Numbered from the stretch's first letter, positions 1 through 5,202 are shown. The stretch is 5,202 nucleotides of DNA from Burkholderiales bacterium (GCA_030828265.1 JAURCW010000099.1:1-5202); one strand, 5' to 3'. Numbers and translations: made by a program. Notes: a model not told the origin generated them from the sequence alone.

Positions 1-4
1 CAAG

Positions 5-157
5 CTCGCTAGGGGTCCCGAAACCTCTTAGGCCAGATAAGCGCTCTATGGTTTCTTTAATGAAAGCCAACCGCTGTCTGGATTAAGAGCCTTTTTTAAG
101 GCGGGTGAGACAAACCCTTTGAACCTGATCGAGTTAAGACTTGCGCAGGGAAGCGTG
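5..157 (+). promoter_or_regulatory. TPP riboswitch aptamer (THI element)
   Basis: This leader RNA senses thiamine pyrophosphate and controls the receptor gene that follows. Visible conserved parts are AGGGGT (11-16), TGAGA (106-110), ACCCTTTGAACCTGATC (114-130) and GCGCAGGGAAGCG (143-155), in the canonical order. Helices I can pair: P1 CGCT/AGCG (7-10 with 152-155, plus C5-G157), P2 GGGT/ACCC (13-16 with 114-117), P3 CCCG/CGGG (17-20 with 102-105), P4 CCTG/CAGG (124-127 with 146-149) and P5 CGAG/CTTG (130-133 with 140-143) closing a TTAAGA loop. The usual TGCC...GGCTGAGA reads TCCC...GGGTGAGA here, a compensatory G-C to C-G swap that keeps the P3 pair. The P3 arm is long (17-105) and can fold as a three-way junction. 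P1 is short, as expected for a strand that must switch partners. The promoter lies upstream of the window. Confidence 0.95.
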
Positions 158-195
158 AAGAGTTGCCAGCCTTCATTCCGGGTCTGCCGCTCGTC

Positions 196-219
196 CGTTT
201 CCCTTCGCTTTGGGAGACG
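196..219 (+). promoter_or_regulatory. SD-sequestering hairpin (riboswitch expression platform)
   Basis: CGTTTCCC (196-203) pairs over eight positions, with one T-G wobble, with GGGAGACG (212-219) across the loop TTCGCTTT. The 3' arm contains the receptor's Shine-Dalgarno sequence GGGAGA (212-217), seven bases before the ATG at 225, so the hairpin would block ribosome binding. The 5' arm is equally complementary to aptamer bases 148-155 (GGGAAGCG), again with one wobble. Those bases are held in P1 and P4 when TPP is bound. The inferred logic is that TPP lets this hairpin form and translation stops, while without TPP 148-155 captures 196-203 and frees the SD. No T-rich tail follows, so control looks translational rather than by termination, as known for many Gram-negative THI elements. 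Confidence 0.82.
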
Positions 220-224
220 TTTAA

Positions 225-2435
225 ATGACCAAGCCTTTTTCTTCTTTATCTTGGGGTCGTCTTGTTGTCGGCATGGCTCTCGGGCTGTGGTCGCTGTCCG
301 TGTTCTCTCAAACGGCTACGGCACTGCCCGACATTGAAGTTAGGGCTGTTCCAGCCCAAGACCAGGGCATTGGTTCACCGCAGACACAGCTTTTCACGGG
401 GCAAGACTGGCTGGATCAGCCGCTTTCAGGCCAGGTCGTCAATCAAGCCGATATGACGCTTATGGGACCAGGTCGTCTAACCGACCTGCTGCGGCTCGAC
501 AGTTCGGTGATGCCTTACTACAGTCCGGTGGGTTATTACGAGGGCTTTCTTATTCGAGGCTTTGCCGTTGACCCGGTGCTGGGTATTCGGGTGAATGGTG
601 TGCCCGTGGTTGGCGAGTCGCGGCTTAACATGCAAAATAAGCAGCAGGTTCAGACCTTGCGCGGGCCTGCTGGGGCCTGGGCTGGTGCGGGCACCTCGGC
701 GGGGCTTATTAATCTGGTGACCGAGCGGCCCCGTCATGGTCGGGAAGTGTATTTAACCGCAGAGTCTCGGGCATCTCTTGGGGCAGGCATTGACCTTGGT
801 CAGGTAGGACCGGAAGGCGGTTGGAGGCTAAATGCCGCTATCGATCATTTAAGGCCCGAGGCTCGGGGTGCCGACGGTGGCTCAGGTATGGTGAGCTTGG
901 CTTTCGACCGGCCACTGGGCTTCAATTCGGTTCTTGAGATGGATGTGGAGTACTCCCGACACAGTCAGCGTAGCCAGCCGGGCAGTCAGCTTCTCGGGGG
1001 TACAGCCTTACCTCCATTAAATCCCAAGCTTGTGCTCGGACGGTCGGACTGGTCTAAGCCTGTGGTCTTCGACTCGCTGTTTACGATGGGTCGAGTTACC
1101 CATGCTGTTGATTCTGACTTCAAGCTCATTGGAACCGCATCACTGCATCGGGTGAAGACCGACGACCGAAGTAGTTTTCCTTGGGGTTGTTCCGCCAGCA
1201 CAAGTACCTTAGCGGGCACTTATTTTTGTTCGAACGGTGATTTCACCCTTTGGGATTACCAAAGCCTTAACGAAAAACGCGATGCGGCCTACCTGGCACT
1301 GGATGGGCTTTACACGGTTGGGCATGAAGGCATCACGCACAACATCGCTTTTGGAGCCTCCTACCTGAGGCGGACAACGAGTATGCCGCGCTACATGTGG
1401 GACGTTGCAGATACGAACAATAACGGTGAGTTGGATGCAGACTTCAGTGACTATGCGGATACGGGGAATGTATTCAACTCAAGCTGGACAGGTGGTACCA
1501 ACCCCAGCCCATTTTTTAGCGATACTTTCGATCAGGTCATTGAGCAGCTTGCCATCGTCGCTCACGACCGGCTAAACCTTCGCAATGGGGACACCATCGC
1601 GTTTGGTGGGCGCTGGGTTCAGCACAAAGAAGAGCTAGAGGCTCAGTTTCCTTTTTATCCCATCGTGCGTCGCTCACAAGACAAGACACTCTTTCTTCCC
1701 AGCCTTACTTACAGTCGCAGCTTCCGTGTAGCCAGGGCCTTTATCGGGTATCGGCAAGACCTTGAGGCAGGCCAGCGAGCGCCCCTAAGCAGTGCCAACT
1801 ATGGCGAGGTGCTCTCGCCGCGGCGTATGCATTCATATGAGCTTGGGCTGAGGCTACAGCCTAATCGTGCATTGGCTTACGAGGCAACTGCCTTTTACAC
1901 CTATCGACCATTCAATTTCCGTCTCGATGCTGGGCTTAACGATCCCTTGGGGCCCTTTGTGCAACAGGGCAAGGAATCTCGGCTTGGGCTTGAACTGGGC
2001 GCACGCGGTACTCTCAGCCAGTCGTTAACCGGCAGGCTTGGGCTCACAGCCATGCAGGCCAAGGTCTCGGGAACCTCTCAAGCGGCAGTGAACGGTAGCC
2101 ATGCCTTGAACACTCCAAAGCTGAGCATGAACGGCCTGCTTGCCTATAAGTTCTCGGTATCCCAGCCAACTCAGGTCTCGTTGGTCTGGAACTATGTTGG
2201 TAAGCGACCGGCAACCACGGACGGTTGCGTTGAGCTGCCTTCCTACCATCGCTTTGATATCGGCCTTCTTCAGGAGCGCAGTCTGGGTGGGGGTGCCGGG
2301 CTTAGCCTGCGTTTTTATGTTGAGAACCTGTTTGATAAGGCTTACTGGCGGGATGCCGCGGATTTCCTAGGCGATGGTTACTTAACGGCTGGCACACCGC
2401 GAACCTTCAAGCTTGGGCTCACCCTAAGCCAATAA
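225..2435 (+). CDS. TonB-dependent outer-membrane receptor, predicted thiamine-type substrate
   Basis: This 736-residue protein is a ligand-gated outer-membrane importer powered by TonB-ExbBD. The start fits an SD (212-217) and a signal peptide: K3 and R12, hydrophobic core 13-28, likely cleavage after the ATA at 31-33. The mature N-terminus LPDIEVRA (34-41) resembles a TonB box. The plug (about 65-170) shows LIRGF (109-113), IRVNGVPV (121-128), LRGPAGAWAGAG (145-156) and GLINLVTERP (160-169). The rest is a beta-barrel with alternating hydrophobic strands, ending in FYVENLFDKAYW (697-708) and a terminal strand FKLGLTLSQ. Two extracellular loops stand out: Cys322 and Cys335 could form a disulfide, and 396-407 is EF-hand-like (DTNNNGELDADF). 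Plug motifs alone would suggest a siderophore receptor. The TPP riboswitch upstream instead points to thiamine, a phosphate ester or a precursor; THI-regulated TonB receptors are known from comparative genomics. Family certain, substrate inferred. Length is normal and the gene intact. Confidence 0.93.
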   Translation: MTKPFSSLSWGRLVVGMALGLWSLSVFSQTATALPDIEVRAVPAQDQGIGSPQTQLFTGQDWLDQPLSGQVVNQADMTLMGPGRLTDLLRLDSSVMPYYSPVGYYEGFLIRGFAVDPVLGIRVNGVPVVGESRLNMQNKQQVQTLRGPAGAWAGAGTSAGLINLVTERPRHGREVYLTAESRASLGAGIDLGQVGPEGGWRLNAAIDHLRPEARGADGGSGMVSLAFDRPLGFNSVLEMDVEYSRHSQRSQPGSQLLGGTALPPLNPKLVLGRSDWSKPVVFDSLFTMGRVTHAVDSDFKLIGTASLHRVKTDDRSSFPWGCSASTSTLAGTYFCSNGDFTLWDYQSLNEKRDAAYLALDGLYTVGHEGITHNIAFGASYLRRTTSMPRYMWDVADTNNNGELDADFSDYADTGNVFNSSWTGGTNPSPFFSDTFDQVIEQLAIVAHDRLNLRNGDTIAFGGRWVQHKEELEAQFPFYPIVRRSQDKTLFLPSLTYSRSFRVARAFIGYRQDLEAGQRAPLSSANYGEVLSPRRMHSYELGLRLQPNRALAYEATAFYTYRPFNFRLDAGLNDPLGPFVQQGKESRLGLELGARGTLSQSLTGRLGLTAMQAKVSGTSQAAVNGSHALNTPKLSMNGLLAYKFSVSQPTQVSLVWNYVGKRPATTDGCVELPSYHRFDIGLLQERSLGGGAGLSLRFYVENLFDKAYWRDAADFLGDGYLTAGTPRTFKLGLTLSQ

Positions 2436-2445
2436 GAAAATGGTA

Positions 2446-2475
2446 GCCTTCGCAGATCTTTTTATCTGCGGAGGC
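2446..2475 (+). promoter_or_regulatory. Intergenic hairpin covering the SD of the MarR gene
   Basis: GCCTTCGCAGAT (2446-2457) pairs with ATCTGCGGAGGC (2464-2475) in a 12-bp stem with a single T-G wobble and a six-base loop CTTTTT. The 3' arm includes the only good ribosome binding site for the next gene, GGAGG (2470-2474), five bases before the GTG at 2480. The stem begins ten bases after the receptor's stop codon, so a ribosome terminating there would overlap the 5' arm and could open it, giving translational coupling. No T-run follows the 3' arm, so it does not look like a terminator. The pairing is read directly; the coupling is inferred. Confidence 0.75.
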
Positions 2476-2479
2476 GAAC

Positions 2480-2959
2480 GTGGCAACTGTTGTACCGGAT
2501 CAGGCTGTTCGGGTTCTGAAGCAGTTTCGGGTCATTTTTAGGGCGGTGAAGGAGCACTACCGCAAAGTTGAACAGCTAACCGGCCTTTCGGGCTCCCACG
2601 TCTGGGCCTTGGTGGTTATCGATGAGAACCCAGGTATTCGACCAGGGGCGCTCAACGACCGCCTTGCTATACATCAATCGACTGCAAGTAACATTGTGAG
2701 GCACCTGGTTGCACAGGGCTACGTTTTGCGTACTCGCAGTCAGTCCGATGCCCGTGCCTTCGAGCTTGCTGCAACCCCCAAAGGCCATGAGCTTCTGGGC
2801 AGAGTTCCGGAACCTAAGATGGGGCTTTTAGTGAACGCCTTGTCAGAGATGCCGAATGCGTCGGTGGCCTCGCTTGAGGGTCTACTGGATCATCTTGTCG
2901 CTCGCATGGGACAGCCGGCCGCAAGCCAAGCTTCTGCCTTTGAGCCCCTTATCGATTGA
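2480..2959 (+). CDS. MarR-family winged-helix transcriptional regulator
   Basis: This 159-residue protein is a typical-size MarR regulator, normally a dimer that binds a palindromic operator and releases it on binding a small ligand. The order is an N-terminal helix (about 8-36), the HTH region LSGSHVWALVVIDENPGIRPGALNDRL with the recognition helix IHQSTASNIVRHL (about 63-76), and then the wing, where SDAR is the family's Asp-x-Arg signature and AATPKGHELL begins the return to the dimerisation helices. The start is GTG, chosen for the SD GGAGG at 2470-2474; the first internal ATG comes far too late. It lies 44 bases after the receptor stop on the same strand with no terminator or obvious promoter between, so it is probably co-transcribed and indirectly under TPP control. 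The ligand and targets are unknown. It may autoregulate, or control thiamine-related or unrelated genes. The last 20 or so residues are Ala/Ser/Gln-rich and likely flexible. Confidence 0.9.
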   Translation: MATVVPDQAVRVLKQFRVIFRAVKEHYRKVEQLTGLSGSHVWALVVIDENPGIRPGALNDRLAIHQSTASNIVRHLVAQGYVLRTRSQSDARAFELAATPKGHELLGRVPEPKMGLLVNALSEMPNASVASLEGLLDHLVARMGQPAASQASAFEPLID

Positions 2960-3004
2960 CGTTCCTGCGCAGGATCGGCTAGCTGGTTTAGTTCGGCCAG
3001 CCCA

Positions 3005-3037
3005 TTAAAAAAGCCCGAGATACTCGGGCTTTTTTAA
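3005..3037. terminator. Bidirectional Rho-independent terminator
   Basis: GCCCGAG (3013-3019) pairs with CTCGGGC (3023-3029) around an ATA loop. The stem is flanked by TTAAAAAA on the left and TTTTTTAA on the right, so 3005-3037 reads as the same terminator on both strands. It lies 45 bases after the MarR stop on the plus strand and 35 bases after the symporter stop on the minus strand, and should end both converging transcripts. Confidence 0.95.
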
Positions 3038-3063
3038 TCTGGTGAGATCCAGGCCTCACCAGA
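3038..3063. other. Second hairpin between symporter stop and terminator
   Basis: TCTGGTGAG (3038-3046) pairs perfectly over nine bases with CTCACCAGA (3055-3063) around an eight-base loop. It abuts the bidirectional terminator. On the minus strand it lies just after the symporter stop codon and would sit at the 3' end of that mRNA, ahead of the terminator stem. It has no T-tract of its own, so it may protect the transcript end or assist termination; the role is inferred. Confidence 0.55.
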
Positions 3064-3072
3064 GAGAACTAC

Positions 3073-5160
3073 TTAACTTGCCATTTTCAGGTCGGGGTAA
3101 CGAACCTGGGAGACAAGATCTTGCACCTCACGGTTAGGCGCTGGGGTAATGAGGGACACAAGAATTGTGACCGCAAAGCCCAAGGGCACACCGAAGATAC
3201 CAGCAGAGATAGCAGCAATGCCAAACCACTGGTCAGGACCGATGGGTACCGAGCGGGCAATGCCCCAAATCATCTCGCGCATCCATGGCTGGTTAAGTGA
3301 CATGTAGTAGAAGCAAATGACGATGCCCGAGATCATGCCAAGTGAGGCTGCTATACCCGTGGTGCGCTTCCAGAAAATACCCAGCACGAGTGCAGGGAAG
3401 AATCCAGCAGCAGCAAACGAGAAGGCTGCACCCACTAAGAACAAGATATCGGCAGGCTTCTGCTGAGCCACCAAGGCAGCCAACACGGCAACCACTAGAA
3501 GCATGGTCTTCGAGATGGCAACGCGACGCGACACCGGTGCATTGGGGTCGATCATCTTGTAGTACACGTCGTGAGACAAGGCATTCGCCATGGTAAGCAA
3601 CAAGCCGTCAGAGGTTGACAAGGCTGCAGCAAGACCACCGGCTGCCACCATACCGGACACAACATACGGCAGACCGGCAATTTCAGGGGTGGCGAGCACC
3701 ACAATGTCGTTACCAATACGAACTTCAGCAAGCTGAACAATGCCGTCCATGTTGATATCCGTAATGCTCAACAACTTAGCATCCACCGCACTCCAGTTGG
3801 CAACCCAAGCCGGCAAACTCGCGATCTGACTTCCCACAATGTCGTTGTACATCACGAACTTCACCAACACAGCAAGTGCAGGCGCTGTGAAGTAGAGCAG
3901 GAAGATAAAGAACAGCGACCAGGTTACCGAATTACGGGCCTCACGCACTGAAGGCGTGGTGTAGAACCGCATCAGGATGTGTGGCAGTGCCGCAGTTCCC
4001 AACATGAGCGTGAAAGTGAGTGTTAGGAAGTTCAACCGTGCCTTGTCCTTGGCTGCTTCATCCTTGCCAGGGAAGGGTGCCGCGTGAGGACGAGGTGGAT
4101 TGGCACGTGCTGCAAGTCCCTTCTCGCCATTCAAAAACGCCGTATAAGCAGCCACATCCGCAGGGAACTTGGCAAGACGTCCCTCAGCCGCGGCAAGGCC
4201 AGCGGGGTCGGAACCTGATGCCTTGAGCTCTGCTACTTTGGCCTCAAGCGCAGCCTTGTCGGCTGCAAAAGCTGCTTCTGGAGCTTTGAGCTTCTCGATC
4301 GCGGCAGCAGCACGGTCTTTAAAGATTTGGCGAACTTCAAGTTCTTTAGGGTCCGCATTAATCTTCTTCTCGAGCTCCGTTACCTTCGTGAGCTGTTGGC
4401 CATAGACAAGCTGAGGAACCGGGAAGCCTGTTTGCTTCACAGACAGCCAGACCACAGGAATCATGTAGGCGACGATAAGAATGATGTACTGAGCCACTTG
4501 AGTCCAGGTTACCGCGCGCATTCCACCAAGGAACGAGCATACTAAAATACCGGCAAGACCAAGGAAGACGCCAAGCTCAAAGCTCACACCCGTAAGACGC
4601 GTGGTGATAATGCCCACACCGTAAATCTGAGCCACCACGTACGTGAAGGAACACAGAATGGCAATGGCCACACCAATTAGTCGGGGGATGTTTCCGCCGT
4701 AACGAGCACCTAGGAAGTCGGGAATGGTGTACTGACCGAACTTACGCAGAAAGGGGGCAAGAAACAGTGCCACCAACACGTAGCCGCCGGTCCAGCCCAT
4801 GACGAAGGCTAGAGACCCGTAACCGCCTGCATAGAGACCGCCTGCCATGCCAATGAAGGAGGCTGCGGACATCCAGTCGGCGCCTGTTGCCATGCCGTTA
4901 AAAACGGCAGGAACTCTTCGGCCAGCCACATAGTAGTCATCAGCCACATTGGTTCGGCTCATAAAGCCGATACCTGCGTAGAGGACCACGGTTGCAATAA
5001 GGAAGACAAAACCAATGGCCCTGTTAGAGAGTCCCATTTGCTCAGCGATGGCCAGAACAATACAGAAGGCTAGAAAGCCACCGGTATACCAGGCGTAGAC
5101 CTTTTTTAACTGGTTAAAAAAGGCACGCTGGGACGAGGTTGCGTCAAGCATATTCGCCAT
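3073..5160 (-). CDS. Sodium:solute symporter large subunit, VC_2705-type (SSS family)
   Basis: This 695-residue inner-membrane protein belongs to the SSS family (TC 2.A.21) that includes the acetate permease ActP. I count 14 helices: about 21-40, 49-67, 96-113, 117-137, 159-182, 194-213, 222-240, 376-397, 411-437, 499-523, 549-566, 571-597, 603-620 and 645-671. Helix 3 (GADWMSAASFIGMAGG) is core helix 1, and helix 10 with ALSTSDGLLL (513-522) is core helix 8, whose Ser/Thr residues form the sodium site in this family. Lys/Arg-rich loops at 68-82, 138-160, 398-410, 529-551 and 598-601 fit the cytoplasm, leaving 243-375 and 438-498 in the periplasm. The first is a charged, Ala-rich helical insertion; the second holds an EF-hand loop, D468 to E479. 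The length exceeds the roughly 550 residues of ActP because of these insertions. The start is fixed by AGGAGG seven bases upstream. The substrate is not deducible; acetate or another small carboxylate is a guess. Confidence 0.92.
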   Translation of the reverse strand: MANMLDATSSQRAFFNQLKKVYAWYTGGFLAFCIVLAIAEQMGLSNRAIGFVFLIATVVLYAGIGFMSRTNVADDYYVAGRRVPAVFNGMATGADWMSAASFIGMAGGLYAGGYGSLAFVMGWTGGYVLVALFLAPFLRKFGQYTIPDFLGARYGGNIPRLIGVAIAILCSFTYVVAQIYGVGIITTRLTGVSFELGVFLGLAGILVCSFLGGMRAVTWTQVAQYIILIVAYMIPVVWLSVKQTGFPVPQLVYGQQLTKVTELEKKINADPKELEVRQIFKDRAAAAIEKLKAPEAAFAADKAALEAKVAELKASGSDPAGLAAAEGRLAKFPADVAAYTAFLNGEKGLAARANPPRPHAAPFPGKDEAAKDKARLNFLTLTFTLMLGTAALPHILMRFYTTPSVREARNSVTWSLFFIFLLYFTAPALAVLVKFVMYNDIVGSQIASLPAWVANWSAVDAKLLSITDINMDGIVQLAEVRIGNDIVVLATPEIAGLPYVVSGMVAAGGLAAALSTSDGLLLTMANALSHDVYYKMIDPNAPVSRRVAISKTMLLVVAVLAALVAQQKPADILFLVGAAFSFAAAGFFPALVLGIFWKRTTGIAASLGMISGIVICFYYMSLNQPWMREMIWGIARSVPIGPDQWFGIAAISAGIFGVPLGFAVTILVSLITPAPNREVQDLVSQVRYPDLKMAS

Positions 5161-5162
5161 GA

Positions 5163-5202
5163 TTAATCCTCCTCAGCTTCGGCAACGCCGAATTCTTTGT
5201 CG
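5163..5202 (-). CDS. C-terminal end of upstream gene, likely DUF4212 small symporter subunit (partial)
   Basis: Only the last 12 codons lie in the window; read on the minus strand they give DKEFGVAEAEED and then TAA. Acidic tails of the style LDKEFGVxEE are typical of the small DUF4212 membrane protein (TIGR03647). From family knowledge, that protein is almost always encoded immediately before a VC_2705-type large symporter subunit and is thought to be its partner. Here the stop is two bases before the symporter ATG, exactly as expected for that pair. The identification depends mainly on this context, since too little of the protein is visible to see its two expected membrane helices. The 5' part lies beyond the window edge. 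Confidence 0.72.
   Translation of the reverse strand, partial: DKEFGVAEAEED
5168..5173 (-). promoter_or_regulatory. Ribosome binding site of the symporter, inside the preceding gene
   Basis: AGGAGG, read on the minus strand, is a full-strength Shine-Dalgarno sequence seven bases before the symporter ATG at 5160. It lies within the final Glu-Glu-Asp codons of the upstream gene, whose TAA falls between it and the ATG. It fixes the symporter start and suggests coupled translation of the two subunits. Confidence 0.9.

Noticed and set aside
88..102. GCCTTTTTTAAGGC, considered as an early terminator or attenuator.
   Set aside because: The stem is only about five base pairs with the T-run in the loop and not after it. 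It fits better as a side hairpin within the P3 arm of the aptamer.
119..337. Plus-strand open frame of 72 codons starting inside the riboswitch.
   Set aside because: Its start lies in the conserved aptamer core and it overlaps the receptor's signal peptide region in another frame. The composition is not protein-like and no SD is evident.
477..737. Minus-strand open frame of 86 codons inside the receptor gene, and similar frames at 986-1219, 2025-2249 and 2576-2788.
   Set aside because: They lie wholly within well-supported genes on the other strand, show no recognisable domain and have no good ribosome binding site. They are shadows of the real frame.
1841..2419. GCTTGGGCT occurs four times (1841, 1982, 2036, 2411), suggesting a DNA uptake or regulatory repeat.
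   Set aside because: All copies are in the same reading frame and encode Leu-Gly-Leu in barrel strands (for example ELGLRL, RLGLEL, RLGLTA, KLGLTL). Codon preference plus beta-strand pattern explains them.
2963..2974. Perfect 12-base palindrome TCCTGCGCAGGA, considered as a MarR operator.
   Set aside because: It lies downstream of the regulator's stop codon and not near a promoter. No second copy was noticed in the riboswitch leader or before the receptor, so an operator role is unsupported.
3073..5160. Calling the symporter an acetate permease (actP).
   Set aside because: It shares the SSS fold, but the large periplasmic insertion, EF-hand loop and DUF4212-like partner place it in the VC_2705-type subfamily, whose substrate cannot be read from the sequence.

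Overview
The window looks like part of a betaproteobacterial chromosome, probably Burkholderiales. This rests on protein style: a TonB-dependent receptor, a MarR regulator with an IHQSTASN recognition helix, and a VC_2705-type sodium:solute symporter with a small partner subunit. GC content is moderate, by eye in the mid-50s percent. The genus cannot be fixed from this sequence. Coding density is high. There are two transcription units facing each other, with no mobile element, tRNA, rRNA or CRISPR array.

Plus strand, left to right. Positions 5-157 form a thiamine pyrophosphate (TPP) riboswitch aptamer (THI element) with an enlarged P3 arm. It is followed by a hairpin at 196-219 that buries the Shine-Dalgarno (SD) sequence of the next gene. 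That gene (225-2435) encodes a 736-residue TonB-dependent outer-membrane receptor. The riboswitch marks it as a likely thiamine (or thiamine precursor/derivative) importer, although sequence alone would probably get it labelled a siderophore receptor. A 44-base gap carries a 12-bp hairpin that also hides an SD sequence, followed by a GTG-started MarR-family regulator (2480-2959). The two genes probably form one operon, with the regulator possibly translationally coupled to the receptor.

The convergence zone (2960-3072) holds a symmetrical bidirectional terminator at 3005-3037 and a second hairpin at 3038-3063.

Minus strand, right to left. The last 12 codons of a gene (5163-5202) match the C-terminal style of the DUF4212 small symporter subunit. 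Two bases later comes the 695-residue large subunit (3073-5160), a 14-helix sodium:solute symporter of the VC_2705 subfamily. It has two periplasmic insertions: an Ala/Glu/Lys-rich helical domain between core helices 5 and 6, and a canonical EF-hand calcium loop between core helices 7 and 8.

The strongest observation is the riboswitch expression platform. The conserved aptamer 3' end GGGAAGCG (148-155) and the SD segment GGGAGACG (212-219) can both pair over all eight bases with the same strand, CGTTTCCC (196-203). This gives a readable two-state translational switch. No wholly new system is evident. The riboswitch-receptor-MarR arrangement and the two putative calcium loops are the points worth following up.
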